Source: JAVBMB01 sp031552995 (GTDB taxonomy: Bacteria > Bacillota > Clostridia > Oscillospirales > Butyricicoccaceae). From it: 28,835 bases of DNA. The notes beneath the pieces were generated by a model. It saw nothing but the letters and a program-made list of their open reading frames with translations. It was not told the DNA's origin and made no database searches. A program made the position numbers and the translations under genes. Each line of letters opens with the position of its first letter. Position 1 is the first letter of the stretch. Location: contig JAVBMB010000101.1 in assembly GCA_031552995.1 (NCBI GenBank), positions 1-28,835 of the forward strand, written 5' to 3'. Below, piece after piece: positions 20,947-28,835 of this stretch.

Positions 20947-22290
20947 ATGAGCAAAAAGCCAGCCGACACGCGTGAGGCGGTATACGACGCGCGCAAGCTC
21001 GGTACGGGGAAGATCCTGATTCTTGGTCTTCAGCATATGTTTGCCATGTTTGGCGCAACGGTGCTCGTACCGATTCTGACCGGCCTCAGCATCCAGACAA
21101 CACTTATCTGCGCGGGTTTGGGTACACTGCTGTTCCACGCTTTCACAAAGTTCAAGGTACCGGCGTTTCTCGGCTCGTCGTTCGCGTTTCTCGGCGGCTT
21201 TACAATAGTCAAAGCGATGGATACCGGCATTTATGCCGGCCTCAGAGAAGCTGAAAAGCTTCCGTACGCCTGCGGCGGCATTGTTATCGCCGGCCTTGTC
21301 TACCTTGTTCTGGCCTTGATTGTAAAGCTCGTCGGCGTCAAAAAGGTCATGCGCTTTCTGCCGCCGGTCGTAACCGGGCCTATTATCATTCTTATCGGCC
21401 TTATCCTCGCGCCTGTCGCCGTGACAAGCGCCAGCTCAAATTGGCCGCTTGCAATCCTTGCAATCGTCATAATCATCGGCTGCAATATATTCGGTAAGGG
21501 AATGATTAAAATCATTCCGATATTGCTCGGCGTGTTTATACCCTACATCGTTGCGATAATATTTAATCTTGTCGATTTTGCGGCGCTTACCGACCCGGCA
21601 ACAAAGTTTGTCGCGCTTCCGCCGTTTGTGCTGGCCAAGTTTGATATCAGCGCGATTCTCGTTATGGCGCCAATCGCGCTCGCGTCGATGATGGAGCACA
21701 TCGGCGACATTTCCGCCATAAGCGCAACGACCGGCAAGAACTTCATCGCCGACCCGGGTATCCACCGCAGCCTGGTGGGCGACGGCCTGGCCACCTCGCT
21801 TGCCGCGATGTTCGGCGGCCCGGCCAACACGACATATGGGGAGAATACAGGCGTCCTCGTCCTAAGCAAGGTCTACGATCCGCTTGTCGTCCGTATTGCC
21901 GCGGTTTTTGCCGTAATCCTGTCGTTCTCGCCAAAGTTTGCGGCCTTAATCGGCGCTATTCCCCCGGCAATAACAGGCGGTGTGTCGTTTATACTTTACG
22001 GCATGATTTCCGCTGTCGGCGTGCGTAATGTTGTCGAGAATAAAGTTGACTTCGCCAACTCGCGCAACCTGATAATCGCGGCGGTCATCTTGGTCAGCGG
22101 TCTCGGCTTCAACGGAATCGGCGGCCTGTCATTTGCCGTCGGCGGCGCGTCAATCACGCTGTCCGGCCTGTCGATAGCCGCCATCCTAGGCATACTGCTC
22201 AACGCAGTGCTTCCCGGCAACGACTACGAGTTTGGGGTCAACCCGTCCGGAGATGCCGCAGCCGACCTTGGCAAGTACGGTGACGACTGA
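20947..22290 (+). CDS. uracil/xanthine permease, NCS2 family (UraA-like), 447 aa
   Basis: Inner-membrane nucleobase:proton symporter with about 14 segments (NCS2/NAT family). Landmarks are the N-terminal LGLQHMFAMFGATVLVPILTGLS (QH motif), FLGSSFAFLGGF, the substrate-site region MMEHIGDISAISATTGKNFIADPGIHRSLVGDGLATSLAAMFGGPANTTYGENTGVLVLSKVYDP (with E and the QNNG-like TYGENTG), and IPPAITGGVSFILYGMI. The MEHIGD...TYGENTG set is that of uracil-type members. GGAGGA 6 bases upstream sets the ATG. The leader at 20768-20946 has a leader ORF and a terminator, indicating control by transcription attenuation. It is convergent with the CNNM gene. Confidence 0.93.
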   Translation: MSKKPADTREAVYDARKLGTGKILILGLQHMFAMFGATVLVPILTGLSIQTTLICAGLGTLLFHAFTKFKVPAFLGSSFAFLGGFTIVKAMDTGIYAGLREAEKLPYACGGIVIAGLVYLVLALIVKLVGVKKVMRFLPPVVTGPIIILIGLILAPVAVTSASSNWPLAILAIVIIIGCNIFGKGMIKIIPILLGVFIPYIVAIIFNLVDFAALTDPATKFVALPPFVLAKFDISAILVMAPIALASMMEHIGDISAISATTGKNFIADPGIHRSLVGDGLATSLAAMFGGPANTTYGENTGVLVLSKVYDPLVVRIAAVFAVILSFSPKFAALIGAIPPAITGGVSFILYGMISAVGVRNVVENKVDFANSRNLIIAAVILVSGLGFNGIGGLSFAVGGASITLSGLSIAAILGILLNAVLPGNDYEFGVNPSGDAAADLGKYGDD

Positions 22291-22315
22291 TTGCGTTAAA
22301 GGATTAAATCTAAAC

Positions 22316-22352
22316 AAAAGCATCCGCCGGCTTCGCCGGCGGATGCTTTTTT
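22316..22352. terminator. bidirectional terminator (permease / CNNM gene)
   Basis: 16-bp perfect stem AAAAGCATCCGCCGGC with its complement, loop TTC, T-rich on both sides, between convergent genes. Confidence 0.9.
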
Positions 22353-22367
22353 GTCTTAAAATATCAA

Positions 22368-23642
22368 TTATTCGTCGCTCTCTTCCGGTTTGGGAAGCAG
22401 CCGAACAAAGCATTCAACCGGCCTGCGGTGGTCGACGGCGGTGACCTCGACCTCGAGATTCTGGAATGTAAACCTGTCACCGACATCGGCTATCTTGCCA
22501 AGTTCCTGCATCACCCAGCCGCCTACGGTGACGGCGTCATAGTCGTCAACCGACAGGTCAAAATGCTCGAACAAATCATCCAGAGCCTCGCTGCAATTGA
22601 CAATAAATGTATCCTCGCCGGTCTGCTTAATGCCCTCGATTACATCGTCATGCTCATCCCATATTTCGCCGACAAGCTCTTCCAGTATGTCCTCAAGCGT
22701 TATAAGCCCCGCAGTGCCGCCAAACTCATCGACGACGATAGCCATATGCGTGTTTGTCTGCTGAATCTTGCTGAGCAGCGCCGAAATTTTCGTCGATTTT
22801 GCGATAAAGAGCGGCTGCTTAAGTATTGATTTCAGGTCAAATGCCTGCCCCTTCTTCGCGCGGTAATAGTCTTTTTCGTATATGACGCCAAGCACGTTGT
22901 CGATTGTCTCGTGGTACACCGGAAGGCGCGAAAAGCCTGTCTCGCCGAATGTCGCCTCAATCTCGTCAGGTGTGGCAACATCCTCGATAGAGGCAATGTC
23001 CATCCTGTGCGTAAGAATGTCCTCAGCGTCGAGGTCGTTGAACTCAATAGCGTTGCGGATAATTGACCCCTCGTTGCTGTCGATTACCTTATCGTTCTCC
23101 GCCTCGTCAACTAAAATTATCAGTTCATCCTCGGTTATCGACTTGTTCGCGTCAAACTTAAAAACCTTGCCAAGCAGCACGCGCCATCCGTTAAACAGCG
23201 TGGTCAGCGGCGTCAGAAGCTTAAGCGCAAATGTAAGAGCCGGCGTTATGGCAAGCGCAAATGTTTCGGCATTCTCCTTCGCGATGCTTTTTGGAGATAT
23301 CTCGCCGAAGATAAGTATCACGACAGTCATCACAACGGTTGACAGCGTCACACCCAGGTTGCCGAACCAGCCGACGAACAGCACCGTCGCAATTGACGTC
23401 GACAGAATGTTGACGATATTGTTGCCTATCAGCACGCCGGAGAGTATCTTGTCATAGTCGTCCGACAGCTCAAGCGTCCGCTGGGCTTTTTTGCTGCCGC
23501 CCATGGCCAGCGCTTTCAGCTTTGTGCGGTTCAGGCTCGAAAAAGCGGTCTCCGACGCCGAAAAGAACGCCGAACAGAACATGAGGAATATCAGTGCCGC
23601 CAGGGTGGGTAGATCGCTCATCTTAGTGTTTTTCACTCCCAT
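22368..23642 (-). CDS. CNNM/CorC-family membrane protein (DUF21 + CBS pair + CorC_HlyC), 424 aa
   Basis: Member of the so-called hemolysin C/CorC family, linked to Mg2+/Co2+ efflux or homeostasis. Domains: N-terminal DUF21 membrane domain with the signature FFSASETAFSSLNRTKLKALA and IFGEISPKSIAKENAE (about 15-190); a CBS-pair region (about 205-330) with DILTHRMDIASIEDVATPDEIEATFGETGFSRLPVYHETIDNVLGVIYEKD and THMAIVVDEFGGTAGLITLEDILEELVGEIWDEHD; and a C-terminal CorC_HlyC domain ending in an acidic tail. No ribosome site fits the ATG at 23642; GGGAG inside the first codons could serve an ATG at 23621 (417 aa). The leader carries a candidate riboswitch with terminator, so metal-ion control is plausible. 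Confidence 0.92.
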   Translation of the reverse strand: MGVKNTKMSDLPTLAALIFLMFCSAFFSASETAFSSLNRTKLKALAMGGSKKAQRTLELSDDYDKILSGVLIGNNIVNILSTSIATVLFVGWFGNLGVTLSTVVMTVVILIFGEISPKSIAKENAETFALAITPALTFALKLLTPLTTLFNGWRVLLGKVFKFDANKSITEDELIILVDEAENDKVIDSNEGSIIRNAIEFNDLDAEDILTHRMDIASIEDVATPDEIEATFGETGFSRLPVYHETIDNVLGVIYEKDYYRAKKGQAFDLKSILKQPLFIAKSTKISALLSKIQQTNTHMAIVVDEFGGTAGLITLEDILEELVGEIWDEHDDVIEGIKQTGEDTFIVNCSEALDDLFEHFDLSVDDYDAVTVGGWVMQELGKIADVGDRFTFQNLEVEVTAVDHRRPVECFVRLLPKPEESDE

Positions 23643-23723
23643 TATTTGGCCGTCAGGCCGTGTGTCGGCGGGAATATGCCCGCACGGATTCGTAGAGGTG
23701 AAGAGTCAATATAAAAAAGTGCA

Positions 23724-23866
23724 GAGAAAAACAGACGCAAAAAGCGCGTCTGTCACCACAATACTAAAGCGGCCATACATTCATATGAACATATGGCATT
23801 ACGTATGAAGTTGTCTTAATACTGTTGCCTTCAGGCTGCGGTTGATCCACTTAGTGTTTCACCTCA
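23724..23866 (-). promoter_or_regulatory. structured leader with terminator: candidate riboswitch of the CNNM gene
   Basis: On the minus strand, from a start near 23865, a stem P1 (ACTAAGTGG at 23847-23855 with CCGCTTTAGT at 23763-23772, one bulge) closes a region. That region contains a GCC-TGAA-GGC hairpin, an unpaired A-rich joint and a long hairpin (23772-23797, arms GCCATAT / GTATGGC). Then follows the intrinsic terminator ACAGACGC / GCGTCTGT (23731-23738, 23746-23753) with TTTTTCTC. Fold plus terminator before a transporter gene is the usual riboswitch layout. I could not match it to the M-box, yybP-ykoY or NiCo consensuses as I remember them. Confidence 0.5.
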
Positions 23867-23915
23867 TTCGCACTATAACACAGTTCAAGCCAAAAATCAA
23901 GTGCAGCCTGAAGGC
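23827..23915. repeat. 13-bp perfect inverted repeat around the CNNM promoter
   Basis: GCCTTCAGGCTGC at 23827-23839 and its exact complement at 23903-23915, 76 bases apart. One arm lies just upstream of the -35, the other inside the leader RNA. Each arm also holds a smaller 10-base near-palindrome. Confidence 0.55.
23872..23900 (-). promoter_or_regulatory. promoter of the CNNM gene
   Basis: On the minus strand, -35 TTGATT (23895-23900), 17-base spacer, -10 TATAGT (23872-23877). Confidence 0.6.
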
Positions 23916-23921
23916 CTCCGC

Positions 23922-24422
23922 TCAAAGCCTTACACCCTCGATATGCAGGAATCGCATCATCCTTGCGTCATAGCTCGAAAGCGGCCGATAGTCGACATCA
24001 TAGCTGTGCGCCGCGACGAGTATATTGTACGGAGTCGGACGGCGTCCGCGGATTTCGACGATGACGGGGGAGTGTTGATAAGTATTTCCATCAATAACCA
24101 GCTGAACAATGTCACCCGGTTCTACATTTGATATACTCGTATCGCTTGCATACGGCCCCGCCCCCTTGTTCGCAGTCAGGAAGTTATACAGGTACTGCAC
24201 ACCGGTCCACGACGGAGTCCTGTCGTTTGCCGTGCGGTAATACCAGCCAAATGTAGGGGTATAGTTCATTACCTTTGCGCCGGCGTAAATACACTGGCTT
24301 GCAAAGTTTGTACAGTCTCCGCCCAGGTTGCTGAAATCATAAAAATCCGGGTTGCGCCCGTATGCCCACCTGTGTGCATACGCAACGGCGGCCGCGCGGT
24401 CATATGTAATAATCTCGTCCAT
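23922..24422 (-). CDS. Amidase_6 (putative amidase) domain protein, 166 aa
   Basis: Papain-like/NlpC-related putative amidase domain (PF12671 type), of unproven activity and often on spore- or wall-associated proteins. The whole protein is the domain: YDRAAAVAYAHRWAYGRNPDFYDFSNLGGDCTNFASQCIYAGAKVMNY holds the hallmark GGDCTNFASQ with the presumed nucleophile Cys, then WYYRTANDRTPSWTGVQYLYNFL, PGDIVQLVIDGNTYQHSPVIVEI (catalytic His region) and ILVAAHSYDVDYRPLSSY. There is no signal peptide or membrane segment, so it acts in the cytosol or mother cell, or leaves by another route. AAAGGAT is the ribosome site. It follows a topoisomerase terminator and is separated from the CNNM gene by that gene's promoter. 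Confidence 0.88.
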   Translation of the reverse strand: MDEIITYDRAAAVAYAHRWAYGRNPDFYDFSNLGGDCTNFASQCIYAGAKVMNYTPTFGWYYRTANDRTPSWTGVQYLYNFLTANKGAGPYASDTSISNVEPGDIVQLVIDGNTYQHSPVIVEIRGRRPTPYNILVAAHSYDVDYRPLSSYDARMMRFLHIEGVRL

Positions 24423-24450
24423 ATGTAAATCCTTTCTTCATTAGAGGCAC

Positions 24451-24499
24451 AAAACAAAAACCCCTTGAAATATACGTTACCACAGTATATTTCAAGGGG
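24451..24499 (-). terminator. terminator of the topoisomerase pair
   Basis: 14-bp perfect stem (CCCCTTGAAATATA at 24461-24474 with its complement at 24486-24499). On the minus strand it is followed by TTTTTGTTTT. It lies 30 bases past the subunit A stop. Confidence 0.88.
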
Positions 24500-24528
24500 T
24501 GTATTTATGTGTGCGGTGTCAGGCCCGG

Positions 24529-26703
24529 TCACTCAAGAGAAAGCTGTTTGTTCGGCAAATCGCTTTCGCGTATCAGCGCTCCGGCGGCGGGCAGGCTCTT
24601 AGTGCGGTAGCGCGCTGTGTCCTCTATGCCCGACTCGCTGAGCAGGCAGGCGCGCAACAGCTTCTGGTTCTTCTTTAACGACATCACAGCAACGCCCTGT
24701 GTGCCGCGCGTCGTTTTTGGCGCAAGCGACGCGGTGTTGATAACCAGTATCCGGTTTGAGCTGTACAGCGCCAGCTCGCCATCAGGCTTCGTGTGGAACA
24801 CCGCCACAAGCGGGCTCTTGTCGTTGTAAGCTCCTGTAAGCTTGCGCCTGTTCGAGCGCGTCTCGTACTGCGCGTCTTCCACCTTGGCGATTTTGCCGTT
24901 TTCAAACACAAAAACAAGGTTGCCGGTATAGCTTCCTGCAAGCGTCATGAACACCGGCAGCTCTCCGTCGTCCATACCCAGTGCCTGCGGCAAAAAGTCG
25001 CCCAGTACGCTGGCTTTGCTGTCCGAAAGCTCATGCAGCCGCGCTTTGTATGCCTGGGCCCTGTTTGTAATTATTATCGCCATCTCGCGGTTTGTCGTCT
25101 CAAACGTCTGCGAGATTTCATCGCCATCTTTCAGCTTCTGCTCGCCGCTCATGCGCAGTGACAGGGGTGTAATCTTCTTCAGATACCCGCTGCGCGTCAG
25201 GAAAACATGTACGGGATAGTCCTCGATATCGCGGCTTTCGACATATTCTTCCTCGTCGCTTTCGTGCACGATAGCCGTGCGGCGCGATGTCGGATATTTT
25301 TTAATAACCGCCTCAAGCTCGCTGACAATCAGCGCCAGAATCTTCGCTTTGCTTCCGAATATCGCCTCGAGCCGTTCAATTTCGGACGCGAGCTGGTCTG
25401 TCTCGCTCAGGCGCTTGAGAATATGCTCCTTGTTAATGTTGCGCAGGCGAATCTCGGCAATGAACTCGGCCTGAGCCTCGTCGATGCCAAAGCCGATCAT
25501 CAGGTTCGGGATAACCTCGTCGTCCGACTCGGTATCGCGTATTATCGCGATAGCGCGGTCGATATCCAACAGAATCTTGCTGAGGCCCTTAAGCAGATGC
25601 AGCCTGTCCTTCTTTTTTTTCAGGTCGTGGTAAATCCGCCGTTTGACGCATTCGACGCGCCACGCCGTCCACTCGTCAAGTATCTCGCGCACACCCATAA
25701 CGCGCGGCATGCTGCCCACAAGAATATTAAAGTTGCACGAAAAACTGTCGCAAAGCGGCGTCAGCTTCATAAGCTTCTGCATTAGCTTGTCGGGGTCGGT
25801 TCCGCGCTTTAAGTCGATTGCCAGCTTAAGTCCGTGCAGGCCGGTCTCGTCGCGCATGTCGGCAATCTCGCGTATTTTGCCCGATTTAATCAGCTCACCG
25901 ACCTTGTCGATTATGACCTCGCTTGTTGTCGTATACGGTATCTCGGTTATCTCAATGATATTCTCTTTCTTAACATACTCCCACTTGCAGCGCACCTTGA
26001 ACGACCCACGCCCGGTTGAATAGACGCTTTCGAGCTGACGCCTGTCGTACAGCAGCACGCCGCCGGTGGGGAAGTCCGGCGCGGTCAGCGTCGAAAACAG
26101 ATCATGCCCCGGGTCTTTAATCAGCGCAATCGCCGTACGGCAAACCTCGTTCAGGTCAAACCCGCAAATCGAGCAGGCCATGCCGACGGCGATGCCGAGG
26201 TTGGCGTTGACGAGTATATTCGGGTACGACGTCGGAAGCAGCGTCGGTTCTTTCATCGTGCTGTCGTAGTTATCGACAAAATCGACCGAATCGCAGTCAA
26301 TCTCTTCAAAAAACTCCCCGCAAATCTTGTCCAGCTTCACCTCTGTATAGCGCGAGGCGGCATATGCCATATCGCGCGAGTACACCTTGCCGAAGTTGCC
26401 CTTCGAATCGATAAACGGTGTCAAAAGCGACTCGTTGCCGCGGCTGAGGCGCACAAGCGTCTCGTAAATCGCGCCCTCGCCGTGAGGGTTCAGCTTCATC
26501 GTCTGTCCGACGACGTTTGCCGATTTTGTACGCTGGCCCGTCAGCAGCCCCATCTTGTACATCGTATAAAGCAGCTTGCGGTGCGACGGCTTGAAGCCGT
26601 CGATTTCGGGCAGCGCGCGCGAGACGATGACGCTCATCGCGTACGGCATATAATTTTGTTCAAGCGTCTCGGTTATTGGCGACTCAATGAACTTCATAGG
26701 CAT
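24529..26703 (-). CDS. type IIA topoisomerase subunit A (ParC/GyrA-like, divergent), 724 aa
   Basis: DNA-cleaving subunit of a bacterial type IIA topoisomerase. The breakage-reunion domain has the catalytic tyrosine in AASRYTEV (Y119), the winged-helix segment around SANVVGQTMKLNPHGEGAIYETL, and the ILVGSMPRVMGVREILDEWTAWRVECVKRR stretch before a long coiled coil (about 350-460). The C-terminal beta-propeller (about 500-700) has blades such as KTTRGTQGVAVMSLK but no GyrA box (QRRGGKG), so topoisomerase IV-like activity (decatenation/relaxation) is more likely than supercoiling. The quinolone-region Ser (GyrA Ser83 equivalent) is Gly77; the Asp87 equivalent is Glu81. It is shorter and more divergent than housekeeping GyrA. 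It begins 37 bases after subunit B, so the two form an operon. Confidence 0.92.
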   Translation of the reverse strand: MPMKFIESPITETLEQNYMPYAMSVIVSRALPEIDGFKPSHRKLLYTMYKMGLLTGQRTKSANVVGQTMKLNPHGEGAIYETLVRLSRGNESLLTPFIDSKGNFGKVYSRDMAYAASRYTEVKLDKICGEFFEEIDCDSVDFVDNYDSTMKEPTLLPTSYPNILVNANLGIAVGMACSICGFDLNEVCRTAIALIKDPGHDLFSTLTAPDFPTGGVLLYDRRQLESVYSTGRGSFKVRCKWEYVKKENIIEITEIPYTTTSEVIIDKVGELIKSGKIREIADMRDETGLHGLKLAIDLKRGTDPDKLMQKLMKLTPLCDSFSCNFNILVGSMPRVMGVREILDEWTAWRVECVKRRIYHDLKKKKDRLHLLKGLSKILLDIDRAIAIIRDTESDDEVIPNLMIGFGIDEAQAEFIAEIRLRNINKEHILKRLSETDQLASEIERLEAIFGSKAKILALIVSELEAVIKKYPTSRRTAIVHESDEEEYVESRDIEDYPVHVFLTRSGYLKKITPLSLRMSGEQKLKDGDEISQTFETTNREMAIIITNRAQAYKARLHELSDSKASVLGDFLPQALGMDDGELPVFMTLAGSYTGNLVFVFENGKIAKVEDAQYETRSNRRKLTGAYNDKSPLVAVFHTKPDGELALYSSNRILVINTASLAPKTTRGTQGVAVMSLKKNQKLLRACLLSESGIEDTARYRTKSLPAAGALIRESDLPNKQLSLE

Positions 26704-26740
26704 ATTTCTCCGTTACGTCGTTGTGTTTTGTGGCAAACAA

Positions 26741-28738
26741 TCAGCTGATGTCGAGCATCTCCATGTACTTCGCGCCGTTTTCCGCGATAAAATCCTTGCG
26801 CCCGGCCAAATTATCCCCAAGCCACAGGTCAAACGCTGCCGCCGTCTTGGATGCATCCTCCGGCATCACGCGCAGCAGCCTGCGCGAATCGGGGTTCATC
26901 GTCGTCTGCCACATCATCTCGGGCTCGTTCTCGCCAAGCCCCTTCGAGCGCATAATGGTGTATTTCTTGCCCTCAAGCTTTTTCTGTATCGCGTCTTTTT
27001 CGCGCTCGTCATAGGCGAAGTATGACTTGTCCTTGCATACAATCTCAAACAGCGGGCTCTCGGCGATATACACATACCCCTGCTGAATCAGCTGCGGCGT
27101 CAGCCTGTACAGCATCGTCAGCACCAGCGTGCGTATCTGGAAGCCGTCATAGTCGGCGTCGGTGCAGATTATCACCTTGTTCCACCGCAGCGAGCCGATG
27201 TCAAACGCGGTCATATCGCTCTTTCGCGTTTTTACATCTACGCCGCAGCCGAGAACCTTAATAAGGTCTGTAATTATCTCCGACTTGAATATCTTGTCAT
27301 AGTCGGCTTTCAGGCAGTTGAGTATCTTGCCGCGTATCGGCATAATGGCCTGAAAATCCGGGTTGCGCCCCTGCTTGCAAGAGCCCAGAGCCGAATCACC
27401 CTCGACGATATAGAGCTCGCGAATGTCGACATCCTTTGTCCGGCAGTCGACAAACTTCTGCACCCGGTTTGCGATGTCAATAGAGCCGACAAGCTTTTTC
27501 TTCAGGTTCAGTCTGGTTTTTTCGGCCTGCTCGCGCGAGCGCTTGTTTATCAGCACCTGCTCGGCGATTCTGTCGGCCTCCTGCCGGTTCTCGATAAAAT
27601 ATACCTCAAGCCCGCTGCGCAGAAGCTCGGTCATCATCTCCTGAATAAACTTGTTTGTCACGGCTTTTTTTGTCTGGTTCTCATACGATGTCAACGTCGA
27701 AAACCCGTTTGTCACAAGAATCAGGCTGTCCGAAACATCAACAAACGAGATTTTGCTCTCGTTTTTCATGTATTTGCCGCTCTGCTTCAGATACTGGTCG
27801 ATTGCGTAGACAAACGCGTTTTTCGCAGCCTTGTCCGGCGCGCCGCCGTGCTCCAGCCACGACGAGTTGTGATAGTATTCGATGGTCGGGTTGTAATTCG
27901 AAAACGCGAAGCACACCTCTGCCTTGACCTTGTAATCCGCCTTGTCCTCGCGGTCCCGGCCGGTGCGCTCTCCAAAGATATTATGCGGTTCGGTCAGCGC
28001 CTGCCCGGCGGCCAGTTCACTGACATAATCCGATATGCCCTTTTCATATAAATATTCAAGGGTGTCAAATTTCCCGGGTGCTGTCTCATTTTTAAAGACA
28101 AACTTAACCCCCGCGTTGACGACGGCCTGCTTTTTTATAGTGCCGGTAAAATAATCAAGAGGAATCGCAACGTCGGTGAACACCTCGAGGTCGGGTTTAA
28201 AACGGTGCCATGTACCGGTGCGCTTGCCGGAGTGCTCTTCCTTCATCAGCCCGTGCGGCGACTGCGTGCGGTTTTCACCCTTTTCAAAATGCAGCGAATA
28301 CTTCATCCCGTCGCGCCACGATACTACATCCATAAACTCGCTCGCGTACTGCGTCGCGCACGCGCCAAGGCCGTTTAGGCCAAGCGAGTACTCATAGTTT
28401 TCGCCGTCGTTGTTGCGGTATTTGCCGCCGGCGTACAGCTCGCAGTAGATCAGCTCCCAGTTATACTTGTCCTCCGCCTGGTTGAAATCCAGCGGCACGC
28501 CGCGCCCAAAATCCTCTACCTCTATAGTCCCGTCCAAAAAACGCGCAACATTAATAACGCGCCCGTAGCCCTCGCGCGCCTCATCAATAGAGTTCGACAG
28601 TATCTCAAAAAATGCGTGTTCGCAGCCCTCAATGCCGTCAGAGCCAAATATAACCCCAGGCCGTTTGCGGACCCTGTCCGCCCCCTTGAGTGACGATATA
28701 CTCTCGTTCCCGTAACCCTGCTGTGTTTTTTTCGACAT
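26741..28738 (-). CDS. type IIA topoisomerase subunit B (ParE/GyrB-like, divergent), 665 aa
   Basis: ATPase and TOPRIM subunit partnering the A subunit downstream. The GHKL ATPase domain has FFEILSNSIDEA (N-box), VEDFGRGVPLDF and SLGLNGLGACATQYASEFMDV (lid). The transducer follows. The TOPRIM domain has EGDSALGSCKQGRNPDFQAIMPIRGKILN (usual form EGDSAGG-S-KQGR), the metal DxD in CTDADYDGFQIRTL, and the C-terminal RSKGLGENEPEMMWQTTMNPDSRRLL. Several normally invariant positions differ (EIVDNS to EILSNS, SAGG to SALG), marking a distinct lineage alongside the canonical gyrase, which is not in this window. GGGAG lies about 11 bases before the ATG. It is probably the first gene of the pair; I see no strong promoter in the 97 bases before the window edge. 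Confidence 0.93.
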   Translation of the reverse strand: MSKKTQQGYGNESISSLKGADRVRKRPGVIFGSDGIEGCEHAFFEILSNSIDEAREGYGRVINVARFLDGTIEVEDFGRGVPLDFNQAEDKYNWELIYCELYAGGKYRNNDGENYEYSLGLNGLGACATQYASEFMDVVSWRDGMKYSLHFEKGENRTQSPHGLMKEEHSGKRTGTWHRFKPDLEVFTDVAIPLDYFTGTIKKQAVVNAGVKFVFKNETAPGKFDTLEYLYEKGISDYVSELAAGQALTEPHNIFGERTGRDREDKADYKVKAEVCFAFSNYNPTIEYYHNSSWLEHGGAPDKAAKNAFVYAIDQYLKQSGKYMKNESKISFVDVSDSLILVTNGFSTLTSYENQTKKAVTNKFIQEMMTELLRSGLEVYFIENRQEADRIAEQVLINKRSREQAEKTRLNLKKKLVGSIDIANRVQKFVDCRTKDVDIRELYIVEGDSALGSCKQGRNPDFQAIMPIRGKILNCLKADYDKIFKSEIITDLIKVLGCGVDVKTRKSDMTAFDIGSLRWNKVIICTDADYDGFQIRTLVLTMLYRLTPQLIQQGYVYIAESPLFEIVCKDKSYFAYDEREKDAIQKKLEGKKYTIMRSKGLGENEPEMMWQTTMNPDSRRLLRVMPEDASKTAAAFDLWLGDNLAGRKDFIAENGAKYMEMLDIS

Positions 28739-28835
28739 ATGTCATTGTCTCCCTCGCAAAATTGCGGCGGAGCCTCCTTAATATCATAATCCATACAACG
28801 CAATATCGGTTACATTCTACTTAAAAAAGGTGCCG
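28739..28835 (-). promoter_or_regulatory. upstream region of the topoisomerase pair (window edge)
   Basis: On the minus strand an AAGGAGG lies too far (about 40 bases) from the ATG to serve it, suggesting a short upstream frame or a displaced site. No clear -35/-10 pair is visible. ATCGGTTACA (plus, 28804-28813) also occurs in the sleB leader on the other strand. Confidence 0.25.

Noticed and set aside
23724..23866. M-box (Mg2+) riboswitch upstream of the CNNM gene
   Set aside because: AUGCCAUA and a GCUUUAG stretch superficially recall the M-box 3' part, but order and spacing differ and the 5' GUUAGGUGAGGCUCCU element is absent.

Overview
The window reads as a chromosomal segment of a low-to-mid GC Gram-positive bacterium, most likely class Clostridia (Oscillospirales-like). 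This is inferred from gene content: a SleB-type cortex/cell-wall hydrolase fused to a copper-amine-oxidase-like domain, MtaB, type II pantothenate kinase, type Ic aspartate aminotransferase, an Amidase_6 protein, strong GGAGG ribosome sites, TTGACA/TATAAT-type promoters and many intrinsic terminators. No tRNA, rRNA, CRISPR array, integrase or transposase is visible. Most of the window is ordinary housekeeping and transport DNA; the unusual material is in the leaders and intergenic DNA.

Layout. 1-3018 (+): a tight four-gene run with a 5'-truncated LolD/MacB-type ABC ATPase, dCMP deaminase, a cyclase/kynurenine-formamidase-like hydrolase and an NhaC-type antiporter. 3024-3263: two related palindromes bracket 180 bp of non-coding DNA. 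3274-5499 (-): N-acyl-D-amino-acid deacylase-like amidohydrolase and a small zinc-ribbon protein. 5673-6940 (+): uracil-DNA glycosylase and a nitroreductase. 7067-11367 (-): sodium:alanine symporter with a long leader, the SleB hydrolase with a structured repeat-bearing leader, and a TauE/SafE permease. 11603-13469 (+): an MFS efflux protein with a probable operator, and a GNAT acetyltransferase. 13530-14828 (-): mtaB. 14992-16122 (+): D-Ala-D-Ala carboxypeptidase. 16390-16617 (-): a small uncharacterised protein. 17025-20594 (+): asnS, type II pantothenate kinase and type Ic aspartate aminotransferase. 20947-22290 (+): uracil/xanthine permease behind an apparent transcription attenuator. 22368-24422 (-): a CNNM/CorC-family protein behind a candidate riboswitch-terminator leader, and an Amidase_6 protein. 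24529-28738 (-): a divergent type IIA topoisomerase pair, subunit B then A.

The best candidates for undescribed biology are regulatory RNAs and DNA sites. (i) The uracil permease leader has a promoter, a 26-codon leader ORF with its own Shine-Dalgarno, an early U7 tract and a terminator overlapping the leader stop codon, the same logic as enterobacterial pyrBI attenuation. (ii) The CNNM/CorC leader has a P1-closed fold ending in a strong terminator and does not match the metal riboswitch consensuses I can recall. (iii) The sleB leader carries three GGTTACAA repeats at 20-21 bp spacing and two stable hairpins. All three are inferences from reading the sequence; no folding or database search was run.
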